Assembly (NCBI GenBank): GCA_025024175.1
Contig: QCXZ01000041.1
Span: 47,425,786 to 47,489,785, forward strand
DNA length: 64,000 nt
Source: Rhyzopertha dominica
Lineage: Eukaryota; Arthropoda; Insecta; Coleoptera; Bostrichidae
Reading direction: 5' to 3'
Every line of letters begins with the position of its first letter. Positions within the stretch are counted from its first letter, which is position 1. The notes under the pieces are model-generated. The model made no database searches. It saw nothing but the letters and a program-made list of their open reading frames with translations, and was not told where the DNA came from. The position numbers were made by a program, and so were the translations under genes. Positions 22,941 to 34,639 of the stretch are shown in pieces.

Positions 22941-23049
22941 GCAGCACGCGGAATTAACGCAACGCTGGTTGTTTTCGTTTTGGACATCAGGCTGAGCATG
23001 ACTCTGATGATATCAGCTATGCCTTATCGTTATGCACAGGAGTTGGGAT

Positions 23050-23066
23050 CCCCCCCCCCCCCCCCC
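23050..23066. repeat. Poly-C run (17 C)
   Basis: Seventeen consecutive C residues. A homopolymer of this length is unstable in replication and hard to sequence, so the count is doubtful. Confidence 0.9.
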
Positions 23067-23524
23067 ATTGCTAATTATTGTACTAACGCGATTGTCACAT
23101 GCAATAGAAAGCCGAACTGGGAAACATCAACCTAATGGCATCAAAAATTTTCTGTTCGAAAGCAAAACTGTTCCAAGTTTCCTGCCTTTTGATTTTATCC
23201 CAATTTTATCCTCCAATCTTCCTATTTAAAATTTTTGAGTTGGTAGAAACTGTGGCGGCATATTGGATTTAGAGAAAGAACACATCACTTGTAAATGAAA
23301 GTCCTTACCCGCATTTCGTCAGAACCTTTTAACTTAACATATCCAAAAGTTAACATGAACGGGAAGACTTTATACTATCACTGTATACGAGTATCATCAT
23401 AGTGACAAGAAACTACAAGAGGCTCATATCATTTTAATATGTTCTAGTACCCACTACCAAAGCCAGGTACTGGAACACCTGGTAGTGGTGTGCTTTGAAC
23501 AACGTCAAATTGTCAAATGTAGTA

Positions 23525-23580
23525 TAGTAATGAAACTCTCTTACCGTTATTACAACCTTGCAATAAAATTTATCTTTCAT
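23525..23580 (+). repeat. Left terminal inverted repeat of IS630-like element
   Basis: These 56 bp pair with the reverse complement of 25166-25221. Similarity continues weakly inward after a gap: a CCCCTCA-AAGT block is shared near 23595 and 25130. Confidence 0.9.
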
Positions 23581-23756
23581 CTCGAACAGCAGGCGGCCCC
23601 TCACAAGTTACCGCAAATAACCGGATTACCATAAAATTAGGTCCGATTTTCGGAAGGTGGTTAAGCAGGGTCGGATTATTTAAAGTTCACTACCGGTCAA
23701 ACCAAAACTAGCATTCAGTCTTAGTATTTCTGTGCGCAAGACAAGAGAAGCGAAAA

Positions 23757-24595
23757 ATGTTCCGTCCTTGGGAAAAAGCTGCTCCAAGTACCGCTCAGAA
23801 TGAAGTTGCTGAAGCTGAGATGGAAATGCAAATTGAAGAAAACAGGAAGAATCCTCGTTACCTTACCCAAGATGCCAAAGAAATTATAAAAAATGTATAC
23901 AATTTTTTGATAGAAAAAGAGTGCAGTGCTCCGTTAAAAGTGACAAGTGAAATGGTTGGTGTCCCCTACACGACTGTGAGAGATATTATTGAAAATAAAG
24001 GCAATTCCAGAAAATCACGCAATTCGGAGAAATTTCTAAATATATCAAAAGAACTTGGGATAGAAATTAAAAAAGCGATTTACCAAATGTATAAAGAAAA
24101 TAAAGTTCCAACTACGGCAAGTCCGAAATTAAAACTTTTGGAATTAGGATATGACATAAGTTATTGCGAAGAGTGGTTCAGAAAATACCCGACTAAAAAG
24201 AATGAGATGGGATTATATAAACGAAATCAGAAGGTACCGCCAAGAAAATCGTAATATCGTATATTTGGATGAAACGTGGTACGACACCCACGACTTGATA
24301 AAAAAGGTCTGACAGATGGGACAAATAACTGAGTTCTGCAAGCACCATGTTCGAGATGAAAAAGAATTCTAATTCTTCATGCGGGAGGAAGTGATGGATG
24401 GGTGGAAAATGGCTTATTACTGTCAGCAAAACAGATCCAAAATTGTTCTGCCGACTACCATTGCGGCATGGACTTTTTTAAACTTGGTTTCAGCAGCAGT
24501 TACTGCCAGAGCTTCCACCAGGATCTGTTATAGTCATGGATAGTTATGTCGGTGTAAACTTGTTAGACTTTTTTGTAAAAATATAATAGATGTAT
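23757..24595 (+). pseudogene. IS630-like DDE transposase, frameshifted and C-terminally truncated
   Basis: The first 166 codons from the ATG at 23757 are open: an acidic start, then RYLTQDAKEIIKNVYNFL and VTSEMVGVPYTTVRDIIENK, a helix-turn-helix DNA-binding region typical of the arthropod IS630-like family. Near 24205 the frame shifts. Then RRYRQENRNIVYLDETWYD carries the first catalytic Asp (YLDETW). A further shift near 24290 gives KKGLTDGT, LILHAGGSDGWVENGLLLSA, NCSADYH and LPELPPGSVIVMDSYVG with the second catalytic Asp. The usual C-terminal third (KIPT, LPPYHC, LNPIE with the third catalytic residue) is missing. It therefore has at least two frameshifts and a deletion. In complete form such a protein binds the terminal repeats and cuts and pastes the element at TA sites. 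Confidence 0.85.
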
Positions 24596-25165
24596 GGAAT
24601 AATTTTTTTTTGTATTTAGAGCTTTAGATAAAAAATATATTATTTTCTTTTAAAATATTTTATTTACATATTTAGTTATGTTAACCGTTAACCGCATGTT
24701 TGCAATAGTTAAAAGATTATAGAAATATTAAAATGTATNGCTTATAATTTTCGGCTAGCACAGCATTCAACATATTCACAGGATATAAATATTACAGGAA
24801 TGTTAAAAATCAAAATAAAAATATTTAGGAATGCGAGATTTCTCTTTGCATATTAAAAAATGCTCAGATGTGCATGTTGTCTNGTTATATTACAAATTTC
24901 ATTATGACTAGATATACTTTGCTTGTGCAANATAATGTTGCTACTCATCTAAAACTACGTACAATTCATTTTGAGACGTAAATAAAAACGATCGATGTAA
25001 AACCTCTTATTAACCGAATGATTAAAAACTACTTAGAATAATATACACTACGCAAACAAAAAACGAGTTTTAAAACTGCTTAAAGCCGGCACTGGAAATT
25101 CACAGAATCACAAAGGGAGGGTTTGACTTATGAGGGGTCGCGTGCCGTTCCAATTGTGCCTGTAA

Positions 25166-25221
25166 ATGAAAGGTAAATAGTATTGCAGGGTTGTAAAAAC
25201 GGTAAGAGAGTTGCATTACTA
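25166..25221 (-). repeat. Right terminal inverted repeat of IS630-like element
   Basis: Reverse complement of the left repeat with about six substitutions in 56 bp. It is followed directly by the TA duplication at 25222-25223. Confidence 0.9.
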
Positions 25222-25223
25222 TA

Positions 25224-26925
25224 CCTTAAAGCGTTTCATAATGGTTGAAAATCGCCCTATAATTGTTTATACTACCAACAAAGTTGGAGAAAATGGTCAG
25301 ACCGCATAGGTGTTCAAAATGGCGGTCATCATATCGCGATAATCAAATCGATACAAGAGTTTAGTAAAAACTGAAAATGTATTTATTACTTAATTTTTAC
25401 ATATAATTAGCGAAAACAGCAGACCTTAGTAAATGGTACATACGCAGGATGCAGTCAAGCGTACTAGGCTGTTCGCTGCACCACTACCATAGTTGTTACA
25501 CTTCCTGATTTTGCGAGTGTACACCCTGAGTATTAAAATATGAGCTATAAGTGAACTTTTGCAGTTTTTTGTCACCCTTCTCTCGAACCAATATATTTAG
25601 TTAAATCATATCACATAATCGCACTAAACGAACGCCTTATAGCAGTAGCGAAACTATATCGGCGACAACGCCGATAGCGCTATCTTTTAGCTTGAAGTGG
25701 GCGATTTAAAAGATGCTAAACATAAATAACATAATAATAAACAAAGTAGTTATAAAATTAACACGGCTAGACCATACTCATTGAGCTCCTTTATTTCGTA
25801 CACTAATTTGTAACATCTCGGGGTAATGTCACTCCGCTTTGCGATCAGAAAATTCCTGATCGATAATAAAAACGTTATGTATTAGGTGCGGCTACCCTTT
25901 TAATCTTGCCTGCAGTTGCATCTGCATAATTTTTTTGTGTTCTCTGTATCAAGGAATACGTCTTAGGCAATGACCAGGTTACTTATTCTACGGCGTATTA
26001 TGTTTAAATTAGGGTAAAAAAGAAATAATTATTTGTATTTTAATGTAAGCTATATGTAAACAGACTAATGTGAAAGATATGCATGGCCTTCTTTTTGTAT
26101 TTGACGATGCTGAGCTAGTTCTAGAGAAAAATAATCTTAAATGAGCTAATCCGTTTAATACATGACGTTGAAGGGTGATGTAGAAGTATTGATCAAATTT
26201 GCAGGGGTTTTAGCTCAGTTTTAGTAATTCTTCAATTGTCAATACAAAATTATCATGTATATGTCGTGTTGAACTGGCGCGATCGTCTTTGAAAGCCCTG
26301 AAGAAACCAATGTCTTTTTGCACTTTTCTGTCTTCTGACATCCTCACTTCCTAGTGTAGTGTTTTCCTAAAATTTACTGCTATTTTAAAGCATACCTTGC
26401 GTAACGCAAATAAAATGTATAGTCTTGAAAGAAACTGTTTTGTTGAAAATTATACAACTAATAACAGGCAACAAACTAAAAACAAGGGAAAATGCAAGAA
26501 CTCTACTGGTTGACACACTAGAAGAGATTAGAAGAGATTTAGTAGCTTGACAGGCAAATATTTCAGAGTAAGTTGGCAGGTGCATTTCAATGAATTAAAG
26601 CAGTTTACACATATTTTCTTAGAACGTAATTAAAAGCAAGTTGCAAGTACCTGCTTAAATAGATAATGTGTATTAATGTTAACATAGAGTAAGACATATC
26701 CCCACAGATATTGTTCAAATCTATTCTAATCGTCTGGGCGTCATTACTGTTATGGGAAATACGGTCCGAAAGTACCATATTCGCACAATATTTCTGGGCA
26801 GTCTCTCACCATCTATTCGTTAACCCATGAATAGATAAGTTACGAGTAACTATCCGATGATCGATCTAAAAAGCACTTCATTATTTCTAAAATGCTCATG
26901 ACCAATTAATTTCGTAAATTCACAA
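25224..26925. other. AT-rich non-coding DNA
   Basis: Nothing recognised on either strand beyond short AT-driven frames. Confidence 0.5.
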
Positions 26926-26929
26926 ACGA

Positions 26930-27465
26930 AACACTTCCTTTATCCACGTGATCCACCCGGAAACACGCCGCACGTATATAACCCCGTTTCCCTAAAAAAG
27001 AACGACGAAACAATAGACAGCTGCGTTTAGCGGAAGGGTCAAAACCGAACCCCATTAAAAATTAAGCGGGCCGGCCGGCCAGTTTAAATTCCACCCGAAA
27101 GAAATATAGTTTTTCCGCTTTCCCGTTCGGTATTGTTCCGATTTTTCCACGGACCCGCTGAATTATGGACGGCGGTCGGTTGCCTCGACCTCGCGACAAA
27201 GCGTACAAAAAATAAAGTGGGACAAAGAGAGTATAAATGAAAAGATCGCCGCATAATCGCGTGGCACGCCGGATGAATGGTTGTGCATTCGGTTAGAATA
27301 AGATATTGTGGGGTGCACAAAGGAACCTCCTCGACCGACGTAACTTTTATAACATTTTTGTGCTTTCGCCATGCTGACAGCGAAAGCGTATTGCGTTTGC
27401 ACGGGTATAAATCCCTGAGAAGGACGACAGTATACGCATACGCGCGAGCTTTTTTTGCCTAAATA
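26930..27465. promoter_or_regulatory. CpG-rich island, candidate regulatory element
   Basis: A GC- and CpG-rich stretch with CATTAAAAATTAAGCGGGCC (about 27051-27070), a doubled GGCCGGCC, and the phrase CGTATATAACCCCG (about 26972-26985) that could serve as a TATA-type promoter. Several 60-80 codon frames overlap on both strands, as expected of GC-rich non-coding DNA, and none has a domain. The regulatory role is inferred. Confidence 0.33.
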
Positions 27466-28970
27466 TGAAACCTTTTGTTAGCTCAATGGTGCTTTCAGCT
27501 GCATTATGTTTGGGAAATATACATAGCCCATGAATACACCATTTAGAAGTATTATAATAACATATTGCTCCTTTTAAGTTCGTGTGACCAGAGACTAATG
27601 TCTAGCATGCTATGGATGTATTTATTTGTATCTATGTATCTTGTTCTAATTAGCTTTCACTCGGTTACTCTTCTTCAACCTCTCTACCGATAAAATGTTC
27701 CCAATCCATTGTGGTTTACTTTATTCTGCAGTTTTTATTTAATTGGATCTATTTCCATCTCCTTTTAGATTTTGTCATTTCCTATTCTGTCTGTTGAACA
27801 GAAAAGAACAGATACGTGCTCATGGTAGCAGTAATTACATAATTTGTTACGCTAACCGCACAATGGTTGGAAACCATCAAAAAGCTGGCCAAAAGTAAAA
27901 AAAACTGTTTTTTATTTTGACACAAAACTGTATGAAATCCGGTAGCGGTTACTTTTCTGTATTTAGAACCGGAAAACAGTGTGCTATGTTCAATATCAGC
28001 GGCTATCTAGTACTCTGATGTGAGCGGTATCCATGCTATACACACAACGTCTAATTGTCAAAAAAAATTGTTGGCGCTTCAAAAGTGTAACTTTTGTTCT
28101 GACTGTGTAATTTAAATTCTGCAAAATGGAGGATAAATCGGAAGATACATAGAATTATATTATGTATAACAACTTTACTGTATATCTATTATTTATTGTT
28201 TGCTACTACGATGAACAACCATGTACTAAATATAAAAGTGGTAAAGTTTATAAATGTTTAAGTACAAATTTAATTACTCACACCACGAGGCACCGCTATG
28301 CCGTTATGCCGTTAATGTTTAAACGTTTAGGAAACCTAACTAAATAAAATTCTTCAAGAATTGGGCACCACTGTGACTGTCGGTGGGTTTTAGTATTAAC
28401 ATGCGTTGGTTTTATTACAAAAATATACAGGCATTATCAGCAGGTTTTTCGGATCAGGGACAAGAAACCTGAAATAAAGTTATCAGAAAACAAAATGGTG
28501 GGAGCAAAAGGACCTATAGTTCTTAAAATAATAAATGATAGACACTGGGTGGCAAAATTATGGATTAAGTTTATATTAGGTCTGAAAAAAAATTGTTTTT
28601 ACGTTTCTGATACAAATTTTAAATTCTGTGCTCAGATTCCAGTTCAATGTTAAAGGTTTTTGCGGTATGCCAAATTTTGTTTTAGTGTAAAGGGTTTCAA
28701 AAATAATTAAGAAAACCCGTCTTCAGGGTGCCCCTTTTGAAAGGGCTTATCTCCCTTAGAAAGCATTTTTAACAAATGCTTATATGAACTTTTTCTCATA
28801 AAAATACCTCAGAAACCATACCTGGAACTTTAGATAAATGTTTACGAAACATGCTGTATATTGTAATTACTGTTGTCTTTTTAATAAAAATCTGTTAAAA
28901 TTTTACTTTATTACATGAGATATATTGCTTTGCGTTTTGGTCGAGTTTTCAAAAAACCTTTCTGCAATTT
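27466..28970. other. AT-rich DNA, probably repeat-derived
   Basis: No recognisable gene. The part 28380-28870 has phrases common in insect dispersed repeats (for example CAGGGTGCCCCTTTTGAAAG near 28725) and runs into the minisatellite that starts at 28978. It may be the body of the same mobile element, but no ends could be set. Confidence 0.4.
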
Positions 28971-28977
28971 TAGGTCT

Positions 28978-29575
28978 GGCATTTTGAAATTTTAAATTCC
29001 AACTCTTAGGTCGAAATCAGTAACCCAAAAAGAACTTCTATACTAATTTTCGTTTAAATCCCGTCAGTTTTTTAGACACCTTAGNCCGCCATGTTAAATA
29101 AATCACTTTGAATTTTTCTAATTCCAACTCTGAGGTCGGGATCAGCAATCCAAAAAGTATTTGTTACTGATTTTCGTCTAAATCAAATTAATGTCTACCC
29201 ACCCTGTCTGCCATGTTAGATACGTTATGCATTTTTCATTTTCTAATGTTAAGGTCATTATTGGCAACCTAAAAAATTCTGTACACTGATTTTCATTTAA
29301 ATCAAATTAGTTTTCAGAAAATCTGTCAGTCATTTTGGATCCACCATTTTGATTTTTTTACTTCAAACTTTAAAGTCGTACTTGGCGACCAAAAAAGACT
29401 TTCTATACTAATTTTCGTTCGAATCGATTTAGTTTTCAGATAATCTATCCGCCATATTGGATCGGCCATTTTGAATTTTTTAGTTTCAGTTTTAAAATTG
29501 TAATCAGCGACCCAAAATACGCTCGTATGTTGAATTTCAAGTTTGCACAAAAATACGTCTACTTTTGACCAACTT
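28978..29575. repeat. Minisatellite, about 121-bp unit, nearly five diverged copies
   Basis: Units start near 28978, 29101, 29223, 29342 and 29463, a period of 119-123 bp. Each unit has a CCATTTTG-type start, a TTTT-AATTCCAACTCT-AGGTCG block, a CAGCAACCCAAAAAG block, a CTATACTAATTTTCGTTTAAATC block and an AGTTTTCAGA-AATCTGTC-GCCAT end. The last unit is partial. Similarity between units is obvious but well below identity, so the array is old. Short frames across it (29326-29550 minus) are repeat translations, not genes. The GCCATTTTGGATC junction motif recurs in many insect repeats. Confidence 0.88.
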
Positions 29576-29579
29576 TTAC

Positions 29580-32500
29580 GTGAATTTCGACCACTGAACT
29601 GGTCTAAATTCTATTTGGACTGAACCTAGTTTAAAAATATTACAACTGAACGTTGGTGGTATTTCTAAGAATAAATGTCTATACCTTGTTTATTTGTCTG
29701 AGAAATTGAGATGGTTGTCATTCTATTACCAGAAACCCATACTACCACAGAACAAAAACTTATAACTTGAAGACATATAACAGATTTCAATGTAGCTGCT
29801 TTGGATATCCCGATTTAAGCATTAGGTACTTATGTCAGGCAAGGTACAAAATCAAAAACTATTTAAAAAAATATAGCATTCATATTATTGCAATTATTGA
29901 AGTTCGAAATTTGCATCTCATCATTCGTCATCGTTGTCATCAAACCAATCATATCCATATATTTATTGGTGATTTCCACTGTCATCACAATTAGTAGTGT
30001 TATGTAAATAGCAACTAAAGTTAAATATCTGATAAATTGGATAGAACTGGGAAATATACACCCCATATACGTGCTGCTGAAGGTGGAAAGCCTTGTACTC
30101 TGTCTGATGGCGGAAAGGTTATAATTCATTGTTTTTTGCGAAAAAGCATTATGGCAGTCAGTCAACATCGTTTTTGAATAAACTTCCACACGGTGAAGAT
30201 AGACCTTCCACGTATAGATAAAGTTGGTTCTAGATTCCACTCGTTGAAACATTACGATAACCTGGATGAAATTTTAAATAAGGTAATCGTTCAGCAGATA
30301 AATTGCTGGTAATCTTCGATGAATCGCTGCTATAAGTGATGATTTAAAAAAAAGAACTGATTTAGTTAAAATTTGCTTCGCAAACTTGGCACTGCAATGC
30401 GATCCTTATACCCAATACTACAAATAATCACGACTTGTAGATGTGCAAATACAGTGCACTGCACCTTTAGAAACTAACTGAAAGCCTTTTGATATGACGG
30501 AACTAAAACAAGCTTATTTCCTGGACGAGAGACTGTCGGTTTTGCTTTATCAAATACCTGAAGAGTTTGACGTTAATCGTTATCACTTTTTAATGACATT
30601 CTTATTTCTCATTCCATCCGAATTGCACAACCAAAAGTCATCGCCATTTTGAAACCGGGATAGCCTGCGAACGAAGCTACGAGTTTTCGTCCCATTTCGC
30701 GCCGACCACAAGTTGATTTTTTCTCTAGGGAGACTTCTGGGTCAACCCGTGTATACTAATCAAAAATCGTCAGATGAATTAATGTGTATTGAGCAACTTA
30801 AGTTGGAACAATTAGTGGCAATTTCGCATATACACAAGCAAAAGTTGTGTACCATCTACAAACAAACATTCAGCAATAATTTTTTTAACAAATAATTCAC
30901 ATACGCAGATGGAGACCACTCAGCTGTTACGCAATTCGCTAGGTAATGATGAATCAGAAATGGAACTTATGCTAGCGAATACTTCTTACTTACCCGAGTC
31001 GTCTTAGCTAAAAATGTTGCTTCCGCTTGTACTACTTGACGTTATTATAAAATAAAGACATCTGCCATAATGTATTGCCAAAACCAATGTGACAAATGCT
31101 TAGCTTTCAAGCAAGCGATTCTTTGGGTATTCTTACATCAACGTCCTTTGGATGTTGAATACTCGCTGCTGTTGCATCTGTTAACACTAGAAACGATTTT
31201 TCACTCGTGCCAAATATTTTTAGATCAATGACACTACTTCGATGCAGTGTGCCAAGTATACAACTAACCCGAACAAAATAACAATGTAGAGTTTTCTGAG
31301 TCAGTTTAGTTGTTCCAGACAAATCCATGATTGTAATGATACATGCAAGACTGAAATTTGAGCAGCTTTATGTTATGTTGAATGGTAGGTGAGTAGAATC
31401 TTATCATGCGATGACAAATTTTAATTCTTCGTTCACTGTTTGCTATAAAAATTTTGCACAAACAGGCGTGTCATTCTTTCTCTTTCGGTTTTGCTAGAAG
31501 TCATCTACAACTTTTTTTTTAAGATTGGTCATTTCTGTTTTGTAAATAAGTATCATCCTCTACATGAAATGAAGCTTCTGCATAGCAAATGCTGACATGT
31601 GTGGAGTAACTTCACATATTGCGTGTTTCATATGGTAGACCGTTGTTGGTATATTGAATTTTGTACGTAATTCCTCAAAAGACTGTCTATTAGAGTTAAA
31701 ACCCGTGTCGCATTCATCTGTGTTAAAATGTAAGTATTAAGAGACAATTATTGGTACCAATAATAATGATACTTCTTTTCCTTAGACCAACGGGCATGGA
31801 AAAAGTCAAATACATATCACCTGCATAGATGTACAGTACATTAATAATAAAGAATTTCTGACAAAAACTGAAACAAACTAGATACAACACAATAATAGTA
31901 ACTGCATGATAATAATAAACCACAATGCTCTAAATGAAAAGATCTTAGTGTTCTACTACAATTTTTTGTCAGTATACATCTAAACGATCGTAACTAATAC
32001 AGTAATCGTTCATATGTGGCGTATTGAACGAGGGGAAGTCCCCATTCCACAGTTCTAATTCTACAGGATTGAGATTATGCATCGAATGAATTTATTAGGT
32101 AATCTGTTTTTTGCAATTTAAATGTAATTCATTTGAATTTAACGAGATGTTCAATTTTTCTAGGGTTAAATTTGCCTTTGATTTTAGAGCTACGTGATCT
32201 CTGGAAGAAACCAGAGCAGAGTGTCCGCTGCTTCAAGTGTAATTTCATTGTAACAGAGCTAAACTTTAGGCTAACAAAAAAAAAAGCAAAAATTGTTTTT
32301 ATGTTACAGTTAAGCTCAGGTATTTTAAATAAATTATGTAACTCAATATAAAAATACCAATATACTACACATATAGAATGTATTTGCATTATTATGCAAG
32401 TATTTACACAAATTTCACATCAATCTTTATTCACCTAAAATGTGTCACTAGTTTTCAAGATTATTTAAGAAACGAATGACTTAGAACTTGTAAACTTAAA

Positions 32501-32620
32501 AGACAAGAAATTACTGCGTGGTTTAGACAGATTGTTTCAGATGTGCATATAACCTAGCTTTAGCTATAAGAGCAGGCGTCGTTGCCATTACGACCTTGCC
32601 ATATGGAAACTCCAGTCCTT
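29580..32620. other. AT-rich non-coding DNA, nothing firmly recognised
   Basis: Several frames of 60-130 codons occur on both strands (29863-30252 minus, 30713-30895 plus, 31107-31328 minus). I could not link any of them to a family. A minus-strand segment at about 31555-31700 reads SFEELRTKFNIPTTVYHMKH, faintly like a LINE C-terminal region, but too short to call. Confidence 0.4.
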
Positions 32621-32624
32621 AATG

Positions 32625-33100
32625 GGTTAAGTACTCCTAATCGAATCAGCATGTTCCAGTAATCTTATCACTAGCTGCTGGCAGATATCTACTCCTATAT
32701 TATTTTTACTTCCTCTAAATCCTATTTACTGATTTACAACTGCTAAACCACTACATCTGATTTGGGAATGAACTCTCGACGATTGATATATTACAATGAA
32801 AACGGAATATTTCAAGCAAAATAAATCGATTTGGTGCTGCACACAGCCTTTCAGGATATTTTTGTCTATAAGGCTGTGCTGCTTCAAAGAGCCACAAATT
32901 AAAATAGAATTAAAATAGTGTAAGGCACAGACAGTAGCAAGTATCACAGTTCGCTGCCTTACTAATTGATTTAAACCAGGACTTTCCAGAAAATAATCTC
33001 ATTTTGTTGACCGAGAATATAGTGATTACGATTTTAATACAACTTGCGCGAAATGATTTGTAATTGGACAATTTTTGGTATAGGTACAGAAAAATTATAA
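32625..33100. repeat. Direct repeat, copy A
   Basis: About 475 bp, from GGTTAAGTACTCCTAATCGA onward, recur at 34100-34520 in the same orientation. The shared order is the TTATCACTAGCTGCTGGCAG block, the TTTGGGAATGAA block, TTTCAAGCAAAATAAATCGA, CTGCTTCAAAGAGCCACAAA, CAGTTCGCTGCCTTACTAAT and GCGCGAAATGAT. Copy A has about 40 bp (around 32850) that copy B lacks. No coding capacity is visible. Confidence 0.85.
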
Positions 33101-34099
33101 AACAGCGAGGTATTTCTAGTGAAACAGTTTATTTGGTATATTTAAATGTAAAATACATCATCTCTGAAGCAACAATAAATAATATAATCTGATATGCCAA
33201 ACAGTTTGCTAAGATTTCCTGAGACGTTAAGACATGTACGTATCAAGGGAGAAGCTAAAAATATATTTAGATAAGTATTTCTAAAAATAGTATTTATATT
33301 TCTTAGATTTAAATCTGAGGCTACAGTTTATTTGAACGTACCTTGATATAATTATTTAACAAAGCATTATTAACAATTGTACATTTTACACCATAATTGC
33401 ATAAGTAGCAATATAGTTGATTTAAAATATTTAACAACAACATTTAAAATAACCTTCTGTTCTGTAGGTACTTGCCGACATAAACAAATTTTTCAGATAT
33501 TCACATCTGCATCGCGCACACGTTCAACAACAATTTTATATGGCACTCCACCATTTATTAAATGGTAATAAGGACCTAGTCAATGATCATTACCTTTCAT
33601 TAATTTAAATTTACGCATTCAAAATCAATGAAATTTTCGTCCAAGTTTGAATGCAACAGAATCGCTAATATAAAATATACTTGATTCGTCAAACTTCTAG
33701 GTAGTTGTAGTTAAATCTCACAAAAATACCAGCTGATGCAGTGTCTTCTGAATTTGACAAAACAGTGATTGGCCTTTTAATAGTACTTCACAGACTTGCA
33801 CGAAGTGGAAAGTTGTAAATTCAGCACTGAGTAGATTGTAATGCAAATATATATTATTATTATTATTATTAATCCGCAGTTTTGATTCTGACTCGAAAAT
33901 TTCATTTGCAATTATATAAAAATTTCTGCCGACCATTTGCCAGTAACAACCTTATCTATCTAGATTACAAATTATGGGTCTGAACACTCTACTAGTGCAA
34001 GGAGTACATCATGTATCAATCCATTCGATTTAAACAGAATCGGCCTTGGGAGCGCTGTTGCCAAATTTATCAGTCCGCGGCCTTCTTAAAGGTGGCCAT
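33101..34099. other. Spacer between direct repeats
   Basis: AT-rich and without recognisable genes. It contains a (TAT)n microsatellite at about 33849-33870. Confidence 0.5.
33849..33870. repeat. (TAT)n microsatellite
   Basis: About seven TAT/ATT units in a row. Confidence 0.9.
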
Positions 34100-34520
34100 G
34101 GTTAAGTACTCCTAATGAAATCAGCATGTCCCAGTAGTCTTATCACTAGCTGCTGGCAGATATTAAATTATATTTAACAATTCACGACTTGAGCAGCTAA
34201 ACCACTACGACTCGTTTGGGAATGAAGTTTCGACGACTGATATTATCCAATGAAATCTGAATATTTCAAGCAAAATAAATCGATATTTTTGTCTATAAAG
34301 TTGGGCTGCTTCAAAGAGCCACAAATAAAACTAGAATAAAAATAGTGTAAGACACAGGCAGTTGCAAGGATGACAGTTCGCTGCCTTACTAATTGATTTA
34401 AGCTTTCCAGAAAACAACCTTATATAGTTGAACGAGAACATAGTGATTAAGATTTTCATACAATTTGCGCGAAATGATATATATTGGGACATCTTTTTTG
34501 GGATAGCTACAGAAAAATGT
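34100..34520. repeat. Direct repeat, copy B
   Basis: Second copy of the unit at 32625-33100, in the same orientation and 1.48 kb downstream, with internal deletions relative to copy A. It begins GGTTAAGTACTCCTAATGAA and ends near CTACAGAAAAAT. Whether this is a dispersed repeat family or a local duplication cannot be decided from one window. Confidence 0.85.
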
Positions 34521-34639
34521 ACAGTAATGTTGTGTCTTGAGAGTTACAGATTTTATCTCGTTTTGTGTTATACAGAAACATGGTTCTGACCTGAATGGTA
34601 CTGACGGTGAAAAATCACTTTGCCAATTTATTTCTAATA

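Larger units (their letters stand above)
23525..25221 (+). mobile_element. IS630-like (Tc1-mariner superfamily) DNA transposon with both ends
   Basis: The element spans 1697 bp, starts TAGTAATGAAACTCTCTTAC and ends with the inverted equivalent. The inverted repeats are 56 bp (23525-23580 and 25166-25221) with about six mismatches. TA dinucleotides flank it (23523-23524 and 25222-25223), the usual target duplication of the superfamily. Inside lies a decayed transposase in the forward direction (23757 to about 24595), followed by about 570 bp of AT-rich non-coding DNA up to the right repeat. Loss of the C-terminal catalytic part and the frameshifts make it non-autonomous. Confidence 0.85.

Noticed and set aside
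29863..30252. 129-codon minus-strand frame
   Set aside because: It is long for chance but has no domain, signal or neighbour to support a gene; overlapping plus-strand frames are equally plausible.
31555..31710. SFEELRTKFNIPTTVYHMKH segment, faintly LINE-like
   Set aside because: Too short, and no reverse-transcriptase motif in the surrounding kilobase.
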